Shown piece after piece: positions 1-7,808 of a stretch of DNA of 37,410 nucleotides. Positions within the stretch are counted from its first letter, which is position 1. Each line of letters opens with the position of its first letter. The notes beneath the pieces are model-generated. The model was not told the origin of the DNA. It made no database searches and worked only from the letters and a program-made list of their open reading frames with translations. This DNA is from a bacterium (GTDB taxonomy: Bacteria > Patescibacteriota > Minisyncoccia > Portnoybacterales > JAGGTM01). The DNA is taken from assembly GCA_021163745.1 (NCBI GenBank), contig JAGGTM010000058.1:1-37410 (forward strand), written 5' to 3'. A program made the translations under genes and the position numbers.

Positions 1-1680
1 GAAATGGAAGATGTCCAGTTTAAACCTTATGCGTATAAAAAAGCGGCGATTACTTTGGAGAATTTAGAAAAAGATGTAAGAGAGATTTACAGAGAAGGTG
101 GGATTAAAGCACTGAATTCTATTCCAGGAGTTGGAGAAAGTATTGCGTTGAAAATAGAGGAATATTTAAAAACAGGAAAAATAAAATACCATCAAGAATT
201 AAAGAGGAAACTTCCTATAAATTTAGAAGAGTTGGTCGCGATAGAGGGGATGGGACCAAAGAAAGCAAAGGTATTGTATAAGAAATTGAGGATAAAAAAT
301 ATTAAGGACTTGGAAAAAGCGGCAAAAGCACATAAAATTGCTCCGTTGTTTGGCTTTGGCGAGAAAACAGAGAAAAATATTTTACAGGGAATCGCATTTT
401 TTAAAAGAAGTAAGGGGAGATTTTTATTGGGAGAGATTTTGCCGGTAGCGCATAATATAATAGAGAAAATCGGTTCTTTGAAAGAAGTGAGGCAAATATC
501 TTTGGCCGGGTCAGTTAGAAGGAAGAAAGAGACTATAGGGGATGTGGACATTTTAGTAGTTTGCAATGAGCCGGAAAGGGTAATGGATTTTTTTGTGTCT
601 ATGCCGGGGGTTGTAAAGATTTGGGGGAAGGGATCTACTAAGTCGTCGGTTAGAACAGAGCAGGGATTTGATATAGATTTGAGGGTGATTGCCGAAGATA
701 GTTTTGGTTCCGCATTGCAGTATTTTACCGGATCAAAAGAGCATAATATAGCAACAAGGAAAATTGCCATTAAAAAAGGACTAAAGTTAAATGAATACGG
801 CGTATTTAAGGGGAATAAAAAGATAGCGGGCAGAACAGAAGAGGATGTTTATGCTGTATTAGGGATGAGATGGATGCCGCCAGAAATAAGAGAAAATAGA
901 GGCGAAATTGAACTTTCTCTGGAAGGAAAATTGCCGAGATTAGTAGAATTGAAAGATATTAAGGGAGATTTACATTGTCATTCCAACTGGGACGGAGGAA
1001 AAAACTCTATAGAGGAGATGGCGCAGTCGGCTATTTTAAGAAACTATCAGTATCTCGGGATAACTGACCATACTAAATTTTTGAAAATAGAACACGGCTT
1101 AAACGAGAGACAATTATCGCAGCAGAGAAAGGAAATTGACAAATTGAATTCTAAATTTAAAAAAAATGGAATAAATTTCCACATTTTTCACGGGGCGGAG
1201 ACAAATATATTAAAAGATGGCAGAATTGATATTTCTGATAGCGCCTTAAAACGATTAGATTATGCTATTGCGGGAATTCATTCTAATTTTAGAATGAAAA
1301 AGAATAAGATGACCGAAAGAATTATAAGTGCAATGAAAAATCCCTATATCAAAATTATTTCACACCCCACAGGCAGGATTTTGAAGAAAAGAGATGAGTA
1401 TGAGATAGATATAGATAGACTTTTAAGAGCGGCAAAACAGTTTAATGTAGTTTTGGAAATAAATTCATATCCGGAAAGGTTAGATTTAAATGATGTAAAT
1501 ATAAAAAAAGCAAGAGAAATGGGAATAAGAATGGCAATTAATACGGACGCTCATCACAAGGATCAGTTGAGGTATATGGAATTCGGAATTTATCAGGCAC
1601 GCAGAGGATGGGCAGAAAAGAAGGATATCATAAATACAAAAACATTTAAACAATTAAAGAATTTTTTTAGAGGTAGCTGA
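1..1680 (+). CDS. polX: DNA polymerase X with PHP domain (5'-truncated by the window)
   Basis: Gap-filling repair polymerase with a metal-dependent PHP 3'-5' exonuclease/AP-endonuclease domain; the family acts in base excision repair. Residues here are counted from the first ATG at base 4, but the frame is open to base 1 and the usual N-terminal helix of about 20 residues is missing, so the true start lies upstream. Helix-hairpin-helix motifs are at about 39-51 and 79-95. The nucleotidyltransferase site shows GDVD (D180, D182) and a third Asp at 223-225, followed by FTGSKEHN. The PHP domain (about 320-558) keeps its metal ligands: HCH at 324-326, then ITDH, HGAE, GIHS, SHPTG and TDAH. Both activities look intact. 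It ends at TGA, so UGA is a stop here. Assignment is secure. Confidence 0.95.
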   Translation, partial: EMEDVQFKPYAYKKAAITLENLEKDVREIYREGGIKALNSIPGVGESIALKIEEYLKTGKIKYHQELKRKLPINLEELVAIEGMGPKKAKVLYKKLRIKNIKDLEKAAKAHKIAPLFGFGEKTEKNILQGIAFFKRSKGRFLLGEILPVAHNIIEKIGSLKEVRQISLAGSVRRKKETIGDVDILVVCNEPERVMDFFVSMPGVVKIWGKGSTKSSVRTEQGFDIDLRVIAEDSFGSALQYFTGSKEHNIATRKIAIKKGLKLNEYGVFKGNKKIAGRTEEDVYAVLGMRWMPPEIRENRGEIELSLEGKLPRLVELKDIKGDLHCHSNWDGGKNSIEEMAQSAILRNYQYLGITDHTKFLKIEHGLNERQLSQQRKEIDKLNSKFKKNGINFHIFHGAETNILKDGRIDISDSALKRLDYAIAGIHSNFRMKKNKMTERIISAMKNPYIKIISHPTGRILKKRDEYEIDIDRLLRAAKQFNVVLEINSYPERLDLNDVNIKKAREMGIRMAINTDAHHKDQLRYMEFGIYQARRGWAEKKDIINTKTFKQLKNFFRGS

Positions 1681-1710
1681 TTATTCTTAATAGTTGCCTC
1701 TTTATTCAGA

Positions 1711-1781
1711 TTTATCCTATACTATGGCTTCATAGCCATGATGTGGGGTAAAGTCATAATTTTCTGCTGGCACAGGATAAA
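1711..1781. repeat. Palindromic intergenic element, copy A
   Basis: The outer arms TTTATCCT (1711-1718) and AGGATAAA (1774-1781) pair perfectly. Inside is a second hairpin, ATGGCT-tcat-AGCCAT (about 1724-1739). It belongs to the dispersed family with TTTA(C/T)CC...GG(G/A)TAAA ends also seen at 6084, 7809, 24237 and 25307. It lies between polX and the rpsO promoter and could act as a transcript 3' end, but it has no T-run. Confidence 0.6.
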
Positions 1782-1783
1782 TA

Positions 1784-1812
1784 TTGCCTGTTTTTTGTTT
1801 TTATGTTAAGAT
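1784..1812 (+). promoter_or_regulatory. Promoter of the rpsO-NYN-pnp cluster
   Basis: TTGCCT (1784-1789), 17 bases, TAAGAT (1807-1812). The predicted start near 1819 gives a leader of about 78 bases before rpsO, unusually long for this window. S15 mRNAs in other bacteria carry autoregulatory leader structures, so that is a possible role; no known S15-binding motif was identified. Confidence 0.5.
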
Positions 1813-1896
1813 ACATACATAAAATAATTCATCGGAATATTGCCGGGCTCTATTTATCGGTTATTTATGCCATTTATTGTTAATAATATATCTACC

Positions 1897-2166
1897 ATGT
1901 CTTTAACTACCAAAGAAAAAGAAAAAATTATATCTAAATACAGGATTCATAATAAAGATACTGGTTCTTACGAAGTGCAGATTGCTATTTTTACCGAAGA
2001 AATTAAGCGACTATCCTCTCATTTAAAGAAACATCCTAAAGACAATCATTCTCGTAGGGGACTTTTGCAAATGGTTTCAAAACGAAAAAGATTGTTGGAT
2101 TACTTGAAAGAGGAATACCCAAAAAGATACAGTGCTCTTGTTAAAAAATTAGGATTGAGAAAATAG
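1897..2166 (+). CDS. rpsO: 30S ribosomal protein S15
   Basis: Primary 16S rRNA-binding protein of the small-subunit platform. The start at 1897 gives 89 residues beginning MSLTTKEKEKIISKY, the same length as E. coli S15. The longer open frame from 1840 would add 19 residues absent from the family. Family motifs are present: GSYEVQIAIFTEEI, HLKKHPKDNHSRRGL and KRKRLLDYLK. It heads a cluster with a NYN-domain gene 32 bases downstream and then pnp. The rpsO-pnp neighbourhood is conserved across bacteria and fits co-expression of translation and RNA decay. Confidence 0.97.
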   Translation: MSLTTKEKEKIISKYRIHNKDTGSYEVQIAIFTEEIKRLSSHLKKHPKDNHSRRGLLQMVSKRKRLLDYLKEEYPKRYSALVKKLGLRK

Positions 2167-2198
2167 TTGTATCAATTCTTATTGCCAAGTCTTAAATT

Positions 2199-2759
2199 AT
2201 GCCTGTAATTAAACATAAAGAACAAAGAATAGGAGTTTTAATAGATGTTCAAAATTTATATCACTCTGCAAAAAATCTTTACAATTCAAGAGTTAATTTT
2301 AAAGAAGTTTTAAAAACGGCGGTGGCAGGAAGGAAGCTTATAAGAGCAATTGCTTATGTGATTAGAACCGAGACGAGAGAAGAGGCACATTTTTTTGAGG
2401 CATTACAGAAAATAGGAATTGAAACAAGAGTGAAAGATCTCCAAATTTTTTACGGCGGGCTTAAAAAAGCAGATTGGGATGTAGGAATTACCGTAGATGC
2501 TATAAGATTGGCACCTTCTTTGGATGTAATTGTTTTAATAAGTGGAGACGGCGACTTTGTCCCTTTGGTAGAATATTTAAAGAATCAAGGGAAACAAGTG
2601 GAGGTTCTTGCGTTTTCTAAAAGCACTTCTTCTAAGTTAAAGGAGTCCGCGGATGATTTTATTGATTTAGGAGAGAGTAGGTATTTTTTAAAAAAAGAAA
2701 AGAAGTTAGGTTTGCATACTTCACGTAGGAGTATTTTAAAGAAGGTGTTTAAATTGTAA
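2199..2759 (+). CDS. NYN-domain (LabA/DUF88-type) putative ribonuclease
   Basis: A 186-residue NYN-domain protein with the PIN-like fold, a family of predicted metal-dependent RNases. The acidic positions expected of the fold are visible: D16 in IGVLIDVQN, D94 and D100 in DWDVGITVDAI, and D117/D119 in SGDGDF. The C-terminal tail beyond about residue 160 is basic. The gene lies between rpsO and pnp, and its TAA stop overlaps the pnp ATG by one base (TAATG), which suggests translational coupling. The position suggests, but does not prove, a role in RNA turnover alongside polynucleotide phosphorylase. The domain call is firm; substrate and biological role are unknown. Confidence 0.85.
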   Translation: MPVIKHKEQRIGVLIDVQNLYHSAKNLYNSRVNFKEVLKTAVAGRKLIRAIAYVIRTETREEAHFFEALQKIGIETRVKDLQIFYGGLKKADWDVGITVDAIRLAPSLDVIVLISGDGDFVPLVEYLKNQGKQVEVLAFSKSTSSKLKESADDFIDLGESRYFLKKEKKLGLHTSRRSILKKVFKL

Positions 2760-4858
2760 TGACAAATAGCAAATTCATGGAGTTTAAAACAAAGATAGAT
2801 GGGAAAGAACTAAAAATACAAGTAGGGGAATTAGCTCCTCAAGCGAACGGTTCTGTAGTAGTAAGTTATGAGGGAACTACAGTTTTGGTGACTGCAACTT
2901 TAAGTAAACACCCAAAAGATGTTGACTATTTACCTTTGACAGTTGATTATGAAGAAAAACTTTATGCCGCCGGCAAAATAAAAAGTTCAAGATTTATAAA
3001 AAGAGAAGGTAGGCCTTCTGATGAGGCAATTTTAACAGCGAGATTAATTGACAGGGCGATAAGGCCATTGTTTGACAAAAGAATTAGGAACGAAATCCAA
3101 ATAATTATTACTGTTCTTTCTTTTGATAAAGAAAATGATCCTGACATTCTTGGTTTAATCGGCGCATCTTGCGCTTTGGGTATTTCTGATATTCCTTGGA
3201 ATGGCCCTATAGGCGGGATAAGGATTGCCAGAGAAAAAGATTCTTTAAATTGGATTGTTAATCCTTCTTATTCCCAGAGAGAAAATAGTGATTTAGATTT
3301 AATAGTGGCAGGTAAGAAAGGAAAAATAAATATGTTAGAAGGCGGAGGAAAAGAAATAAAAGAGGATATTTTATTATCGGGCATAGAATTTTCTTTGCCC
3401 AAAATTGAGAAAATTATTCAATTCCAAAAAGAAATTGCCAAGAAGATAAATCCTGTAAAAAAAGAACTAGAAATCGCTAATCCGGACACTAAACTTACAA
3501 ATATAGTAAAAGAATTTCTTAAATCTAAATTAGAAAAAGCGCTTGAAGACTCTTCTGATGATGCGTTATCTAATTTATCAGAAGAGCTTAAGGGGTATTT
3601 GTTAAATAACGGATACACAGAAAAAGAGATAAGAGAAGCAGGTTTAGTTTTTGAAAAAGAGATAGATGATTTAATTCACAAAAATATTTTAGAGAAAGAA
3701 AAAAGGCCTGATGGCAGAAAGTTGAATGAGTTAAGAGAGATTAGTTGTAAAATAGGATTTTTACCAAAAACTCATGGCTCGGGGCTGTTTAAAAGAGGGA
3801 AAACCCACTCTCTTTCTGTGGTAACATTGGGTGCTCCTGGAGATGAACAGATAATTGATGGAATGGAAGTAGAAACAAAGAAGAAGTTTTTTCACCACTA
3901 CAATTTTCCCCCTTATTGCGTTGGAGAGACCGGACCCGTAAGAGGCCCGGGGAGAAGAGAAATTGGCCACAGTGCATTGGCGGAAAGAGCTATTGTGCCT
4001 GTTTTACCAAAAGAAGAAGATTTTCCTTATACTATCAGGGTAGTTTCAGAAATTCTTTCTTCCAGAGGATCTTCTTCTATGGCTTCTACTTCTTCTGCCT
4101 CTCTGGCTCTAATGGATGCGGGTGTTCCGATTAAAAGAAATGTTACTGGCATTGCTATGGGGCTAATGATGGATGATTCAGGGTCTACATACAAAGTTTT
4201 AACGGACATTCAGGGGCCTGAGGATCATCACGGGGATATGGATTTGAAAATAGCTGGTACTTCCAATGGGATTACTTCTTTGCAGATGGATGTAAAAGTA
4301 GAGGGGGTGGATGTAAAAATTTTAAAGCAGGCGTTTTATCAAGCGAAGGAAGCGAGGGAAAAAATTTTAGGCATAATGAATAAAGTTATTGATAAACCAA
4401 GAAAGGAACTTTCTCCAAACGCTCCGAGAATTTTAACCTTGCAGATTAATCCAGAAAAAATAAGGGATGTAATAGGGCCGCAGGGAAAGACAATAAATGA
4501 GATTATAGAGGAGACGGGAGTTAAAATTGACATCAAGGAGAATGGTTTGATTTACATTACTTCTGATGACGAGATTGCCGCGAGAAAGGCATTGCAATGG
4601 ATTAAAAATATAACTAGAGAAATTAAAGCCGGAGAGGTTTTTCAGGGAAAAGTTAAAAGAATTGTGGATTTCGGTGCTTTTGTAGAAATTTTACCCGGTC
4701 ACGAAGGTTTAATTCATATTTCAGAATTAGCCCCATATAAAGTAAGAAGAGTGGAGGATGTTGTGAGGGTGGGAGATATAATTCCGGTAATGGTAAAAAA
4801 CATAGACGAACATGGAAGAATTCAGCTAACTTTAAAAGGGTTAGATAGAAGAAAATGA
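2759..4858 (+). CDS. pnp: Polynucleotide phosphorylase
   Basis: Phosphorolytic 3'-5' exoribonuclease, normally a trimer, central to mRNA decay. The 699 residues show the family order: first RNase PH-like domain, an all-helical linker, the second catalytic RNase PH domain (RGSSSMAS, then GDMDLKIAG with the catalytic Asp pair), a KH domain (about 563-620, IRDVIGPQGKTI) and an S1 domain (about 627-696, DFGAFVEILPGHEGLIHISE). Length and domain content match typical bacterial PNPase. The start at 2759 overlaps the NYN stop, with GAAGGTG about 11 bases upstream; an ATG at 2777 is a possible alternative. Confidence 0.97.
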   Translation: MTNSKFMEFKTKIDGKELKIQVGELAPQANGSVVVSYEGTTVLVTATLSKHPKDVDYLPLTVDYEEKLYAAGKIKSSRFIKREGRPSDEAILTARLIDRAIRPLFDKRIRNEIQIIITVLSFDKENDPDILGLIGASCALGISDIPWNGPIGGIRIAREKDSLNWIVNPSYSQRENSDLDLIVAGKKGKINMLEGGGKEIKEDILLSGIEFSLPKIEKIIQFQKEIAKKINPVKKELEIANPDTKLTNIVKEFLKSKLEKALEDSSDDALSNLSEELKGYLLNNGYTEKEIREAGLVFEKEIDDLIHKNILEKEKRPDGRKLNELREISCKIGFLPKTHGSGLFKRGKTHSLSVVTLGAPGDEQIIDGMEVETKKKFFHHYNFPPYCVGETGPVRGPGRREIGHSALAERAIVPVLPKEEDFPYTIRVVSEILSSRGSSSMASTSSASLALMDAGVPIKRNVTGIAMGLMMDDSGSTYKVLTDIQGPEDHHGDMDLKIAGTSNGITSLQMDVKVEGVDVKILKQAFYQAKEAREKILGIMNKVIDKPRKELSPNAPRILTLQINPEKIRDVIGPQGKTINEIIEETGVKIDIKENGLIYITSDDEIAARKALQWIKNITREIKAGEVFQGKVKRIVDFGAFVEILPGHEGLIHISELAPYKVRRVEDVVRVGDIIPVMVKNIDEHGRIQLTLKGLDRRK

Positions 4859-4908
4859 AATTAATATTTGCATATTTTTCTATTTTATCATAACAAACAA
4901 ATAATTTT

Positions 4909-6114
4909 ATGGAGGTGAAAAATTTTGAAGTTGAGAATAATAAGTATGATATCCGCACAATGCAGCAGGACCTATCTAAATTAGGAAAAGTTTCTTTTCA
5001 GTCGAGGGAAGAAGGTAGTCAGAAAGAAGAATCAGCGCAGAAGTTTACGATATTACAGAAAGAGATTGAACAAAAGTTGGAATTGGAGAAGAAAAATAAA
5101 GAAGAAGAAAGAAGAAAAGAGGAAGAGAGGTTAAAGAAATTAAGAGAGGAAGAGGAAAAAAGAAGAAAAGAAGAGGAAGGACAAAAGGAAAAAGAAAGAA
5201 TGAAAAAAGAGGAGGAAGAAAGAAAAAGAAGTGAAAAGGAAGAGAAAAGGAAAATCAGAGCATTGAAAATTGCATTATTTAAAAGGAATTTAAAAAACAA
5301 AACAAAAGAATTATTCCGTTTTCTTGAGTATGTTTTAATCAGCCTTATAGTGATTTTAGTTTTAGGTGGTATTGGGGGATTTATTTATTGGTGGAAATAT
5401 TTGAGAGTTTCTCCTACACATTATGAGTGTAGAAATTATAAATGTGTGTTAATAGAAGGAGAAGGCGAAAATAAGTGTATAAGCGACGAAAATTGTGCTC
5501 CTAAAGAACCCAAAATTCCGAATTCACTTATTGGTGTAAACAGAATAGAGACTATTATCATTAAAAAGGGCAATGAGAATCTCCTGCCGGACAAGTTAAA
5601 GAAAGTTAAAGAAGAAATAAGTAGCGGTAAAATTACAAGAATTCTTGTAAAATTAGTTGACGGCGAAATAAAATACCTTAACCTTGATGAACTCGCTGCA
5701 TATTTAGGAATAAATATTCCGTCAGAAGTAAAGTATTGTTTTGGCGACCAGTTTACTTTCTTTATATATTTACAAAAAGATTCATTTGCGAAAAGAACCG
5801 GTTTGGTAATTGAGATTAAAGATAAAGATCTTTTGCAAACTTTATTAAAAGATTGGGAGAAAAATTTGATTGAAGACATCAAGCCAATATTTTTAGAGGA
5901 GAAAATTGGTCAACCTGCTACAGAAGAGTTTCAGGATAATGTTTACAGAGATGTTTCTATTCGCTATATAAACCTTCCTAATCCAGATTTGACCATTGAT
6001 TACGCTATAGTTTATGATAAATTGATAATTACTACTTCTAAGGATTCTATGTATTACATTTTAGATACCCAAATAAAAGCAAACCCCGCACCACGGCTTA
6101 ATTCCACACCATAG
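4909..6114 (+). CDS. Membrane protein with charged coiled coil and cysteine-rich exterior segment
   Basis: Not assigned to a named family. The N-terminus is soluble. Residues about 50-118 are almost entirely Glu, Lys and Arg, typical of a long coiled coil or single alpha-helix. One membrane segment lies at about 139-161. A short cysteine-rich stretch follows (C174, C179, C190, C196; spacing suggests two disulfides or a metal site), then a folded-looking domain of about 200 residues. The likely topology is coiled coil inside, C-terminal domain outside. The last nine residues (PAPRLNSTP) and the stop are encoded by repeat copy B (6084-6175), so the original C-terminus was probably replaced. A GGAGGTG at 4911-4917 lies just inside the ORF, so the exact start is uncertain. 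Confidence 0.75.
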   Translation: MEVKNFEVENNKYDIRTMQQDLSKLGKVSFQSREEGSQKEESAQKFTILQKEIEQKLELEKKNKEEERRKEEERLKKLREEEEKRRKEEEGQKEKERMKKEEEERKRSEKEEKRKIRALKIALFKRNLKNKTKELFRFLEYVLISLIVILVLGGIGGFIYWWKYLRVSPTHYECRNYKCVLIEGEGENKCISDENCAPKEPKIPNSLIGVNRIETIIIKKGNENLLPDKLKKVKEEISSGKITRILVKLVDGEIKYLNLDELAAYLGINIPSEVKYCFGDQFTFFIYLQKDSFAKRTGLVIEIKDKDLLQTLLKDWEKNLIEDIKPIFLEEKIGQPATEEFQDNVYRDVSIRYINLPNPDLTIDYAIVYDKLIITTSKDSMYYILDTQIKANPAPRLNSTP

Positions 6115-6175
6115 CTATGAAGCGGCTTCTTATCTCTAACGGGGTTTACACTCGTGGCTTTCTACTGGTGCGGGG
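6084..6175. repeat. Palindromic intergenic element, copy B, overlapping a gene 3' end
   Basis: The outer arms CCCCGCACCA (6084-6093) and TGGTGCGGGG (6166-6175) pair perfectly over 10 bp. The interior includes CATAGCTATG and the blocks CGGCTTAAT and CGTGGCTTTC shared with other copies. It contributes the final codons and TAG of the preceding gene. Confidence 0.7.
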
Positions 6176-6213
6176 TAAATTATTAAATAAAGTGGAAAAG
6201 TTGTGGATAACTC

Positions 6214-6242
6214 AAAAACAGCAAAAGATTTTGCTGTTTTTT
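6214..6242 (+). terminator. Intrinsic terminator after the coiled-coil membrane gene
   Basis: AAAACAGCAAAA pairs with TTTTGCTGTTTT around a minimal loop, followed by more T. The symmetric A and T runs could stop transcription on either strand. Confidence 0.7.
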
Positions 6243-6308
6243 AATTGAGTTTTTTCTTTTATTTAAGCCAAAATTTAAGATATTATATTTTTATGATATT
6301 TATGCATA

Positions 6309-6338
6309 TTGACAGAGAATAGAGTGTAATGATAAAAT
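6309..6338 (+). promoter_or_regulatory. Promoter in the 6.2-6.8 kb spacer
   Basis: TTGACA (6309-6314), 18 bases, TAAAAT (6333-6338). No ORF follows within 450 bases. The predicted start near 6345 would give a noncoding transcript ending at the terminator at 6544-6572. Confidence 0.45.
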
Positions 6339-6344
6339 ATAAAT

Positions 6345-6572
6345 AACTAAAACTGACTGTAGGGATTCTCTTTTTTCTTCTTTTTAGTTCTTTTTAACAG
6401 CTCTTTATATTATACTGCCCGCGGTCGGTTTTAGAAAAAATGCCTCTCTTAATATAATATATAAAATAGAGAGGCAAGGGGGCATTGCCCTATATAGTAA
6501 GGAATTTTTGGGGGTCTCAATGCCCCCTTAGTATAACAAAAGTAAGGGGCAAAGTCAATACTGCCCCTTTTT
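6345..6572 (+). ncRNA. Possible small structured RNA (unassigned)
   Basis: A stretch of about 228 bases between a plausible promoter and a strong terminator, without an ORF. It contains GCCTCTCT/AGAGAGGC (6442-6474), a perfect 12-bp helix AAGGGGGCATTG (6476-6487) with CAATGCCCCCTT (6518-6529), and a final helix before a T-run. No resemblance to tmRNA, RNase P RNA, SRP RNA or 6S RNA was recognised. It could instead be repeat debris, since this spacer also holds dispersed hairpins. Confidence 0.3.
6544..6572 (+). terminator. Intrinsic terminator
   Basis: AAGGGGCA (6544-6551) pairs with TGCCCCTT (6562-6569), followed directly by TTT. Confidence 0.7.
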
Positions 6573-6581
6573 ATTTTGCCT

Positions 6582-6617
6582 GCCCGCCCAAATTTTGTTT
6601 CACAAAACTTGGGTGGG
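6582..6617. repeat. CCCGCC(C/T)AA hairpin element
   Basis: GCCCGCCCAAATTTTGT pairs imperfectly with ACAAAACTTGGGTGGG around a short loop. The same core CCCGCC(C/T)AA occurs at 8990-9026 and twice, nested, at 19195-19259. Confidence 0.6.
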
Positions 6618-6640
6618 TAAATAATTTGTAATTTGGAATT

Positions 6641-6682
6641 TTAATAAGCTTTAAGCTTTGCGCTTTAACTTTACGCTTACAT
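6641..6682 (-). repeat. Inverted fragment of the GCG(T/C)AAAGC repeat family
   Basis: Read on the minus strand it is a run of units like GCGTAAAG, GCGCAAAGC and TTAAAGC, matching the units that open the long repeats at 18907 and 26630. Confidence 0.5.
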
Positions 6683-6717
6683 TTGTTTTGAGATTTAAGA
6701 TGTAGATTTGAGATTTG

Positions 6718-6780
6718 CCCCCCCCAGCCCTACTTTTGGAACAAAAGTAGGGCTGGGGGGCTCGCTCCTTTGGAGCTGGG
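6718..6780. repeat. Long GC-rich hairpin with GCTCC-ttt-GGAGC tail, copy 1
   Basis: CCCCCCAGCCCTACTTTTG (6720-6738) pairs perfectly over 19 bp with 6742-6760, with loop GAA. It is followed by the small hairpin GCTCC-ttt-GGAGC. A second copy at 19332 has compensating base changes in the stem. The flank ATTTGACATTTGAG supplies the -35 box of the downstream antitoxin promoter. Confidence 0.75.
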
Positions 6781-6783
6781 CAT

Positions 6784-6811
6784 TTGACATTTGAGATTTG
6801 AGATATATAAT
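6784..6811 (+). promoter_or_regulatory. Promoter of the toxin-antitoxin pair
   Basis: TTGACA (6784-6789), 16 bases, TATAAT (6806-6811). The predicted start near 6818 is about two bases before the ATG at 6820, so the mRNA should be leaderless or nearly so. Confidence 0.7.
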
Positions 6812-6819
6812 ATAAGTGT

Positions 6820-7029
6820 ATGACTACTATTACTATTCCTAAAAAATTGACCAAAGGGGAAGAATTGGTAATTATTCCTCGTAAGCAATATGAGGAATTT
6901 TTGAAAATTTTAAAAAGATATAACAAATTAGACCAAGATTTAAATAAATCTATTAAGCAAGTAAAAAAAGGCAAGATAGTAGGGCCCTTTAATTCGATAG
7001 AAGAACTTAAAAAATCTTTAGAGAAATGA
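6820..7029 (+). CDS. Putative antitoxin of a RelE-type toxin-antitoxin pair
   Basis: A 69-residue protein opening TTITIPKKLTKGEELVIIPR, a strand-rich start resembling the swapped-hairpin DNA-binding end of small antitoxins, followed by a helical, basic C-terminal half that would wrap the toxin. The stop overlaps the toxin start (ATGA at 7026-7029), the standard antitoxin-first arrangement. Such proteins usually neutralise the toxin and repress their own promoter. The family (AbrB-, Phd- or RelB-like) cannot be fixed by eye; the antitoxin role rests mainly on gene order. Confidence 0.7.
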   Translation: MTTITIPKKLTKGEELVIIPRKQYEEFLKILKRYNKLDQDLNKSIKQVKKGKIVGPFNSIEELKKSLEK

Positions 7030-7271
7030 AAATTTACTATACTCCTAAATTTAAACAAAGTTTTTCTAAATTTCCAAAAGAAATTAAAAATAAATTCTAC
7101 AAACAAATAAATTTTCTTCTCCGTAATCCACGTCACCCTTCATTGCAAATTAAAAAGTATGACGGAAGTAAAGGGATTTGGCAAGCCAGAGTGGACCGAA
7201 AAATTCGGTTCTATTTTTTAATTGAAGACAATTCTTATATTTTATTAGAAATTAAAAAACATCCCAAATGA
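7026..7271 (+). CDS. RelE/ParE-superfamily toxin
   Basis: An 81-residue basic protein with the RelE/ParE layout: N-terminal helices (KFKQSFSKFPKEIKNKFYKQ), a HPSLQIKKYDG turn, and C-terminal strands GIWQARVDRKIRFYFLIED ending near a basic IKKHPK. Members of the RelE branch cut mRNA in the ribosome A site; ParE members block gyrase, and the two cannot be separated here. The Arg residues in the RVDRKIRF strand fit the catalytic/RNA-binding pattern of the RelE branch. It overlaps its antitoxin by four bases. It sits in a repeat-rich spacer, a common location for such modules. Confidence 0.8.
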   Translation: MKIYYTPKFKQSFSKFPKEIKNKFYKQINFLLRNPRHPSLQIKKYDGSKGIWQARVDRKIRFYFLIEDNSYILLEIKKHPK

Positions 7272-7346
7272 GATAAAATCATTAAGGTTTAATCTCCTTA
7301 GGCCTATTTTGTGTTGAAAAAATTGACGAAGAATCTTATCTTTGTG

Positions 7347-7405
7347 CTACGACTTTGGAGCCGTGGCTTTTTAATTTTCTGCCACACTTTTTGGTAAGAA
7401 CTTAT
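7347..7405. repeat. Degenerate palindromic element, copy F
   Basis: Contains CTACGACTTTGGAGCCGTGGC, then TTTTCTGCCACACTTTTTGGTAA. It shares the ACGACTT...AGCCGTGG core and the CTGCC(A/G)CA...GGTAA end with copies A, B and E, but its outer stem is broken. A related stretch, TTTTCC-TCACACTTTTTAGTAA, lies near 23729. Family membership is tentative. Confidence 0.35.
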
Positions 7406-7410
7406 AGAAT

Positions 7411-7438
7411 TTGCATTTGAAAGAAAATATGGTAGAAT
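7411..7438 (+). promoter_or_regulatory. Promoter of the TraR/DksA-like gene
   Basis: TTGCAT (7411-7416), 16 bases, TAGAAT (7433-7438). The predicted start is about 7445 and the ATG is at 7447, so the mRNA should be essentially leaderless. Confidence 0.6.
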
Positions 7439-7446
7439 AATCTTAT

Positions 7447-7803
7447 ATGGACAAAGAATTGCTAAAAAAATTAGAAGAGAAGCTGGAAAGGGAAAAAGAA
7501 AGAATAACTAAAGAATTGGAGGAATTTGCCAAAGAAGACAAAAAACCAAAGGGAGATTGGGATACTATTCATCCTCAAATGGGAAGGAAGTTGGAAGAAA
7601 AAGCAGATGAAGTGGAAGAATATGAGTCTCTTTTACCTGTAGAGTATGCATTGGAAAAAAGATTGAAAGATATTAATGATGCATTGGAAAAAATAAGGAA
7701 CGGAAAGGATTACGGCATATGCGAAAAGTGCCATAAAGAGATTGAAGTCGACCGTCTTTTGGTTTGCCCTGAGGCAAGATATTGTCTAAAATGTGCGAAG
7801 TAA
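7447..7803 (+). CDS. TraR/DksA-family C4 zinc-finger protein
   Basis: 118 residues: an N-terminal charged helical hairpin (about 1-85) and a C-terminal C4 zinc finger with C92-EK-C95 and C113-LK-C116, plus a lone C107. This is the TraR/DksA/YocK architecture. DksA-type proteins enter the RNA polymerase secondary channel and modulate initiation with ppGpp. The acidic tip DxxDxA of true DksA is not evident, so it may be a YteA/YocK-like member of unknown function. It appears to be monocistronic, with repeat copy C beginning a few bases after its stop. Confidence 0.85.
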   Translation: MDKELLKKLEEKLEREKERITKELEEFAKEDKKPKGDWDTIHPQMGRKLEEKADEVEEYESLLPVEYALEKRLKDINDALEKIRNGKDYGICEKCHKEIEVDRLLVCPEARYCLKCAK

Positions 7804-7808
7804 GTTCT

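Noticed and set aside
1840..1896. N-terminal extension of S15
   Set aside because: The 19 extra codons have no counterpart in the family; ATG 1897 gives the standard 89 residues.
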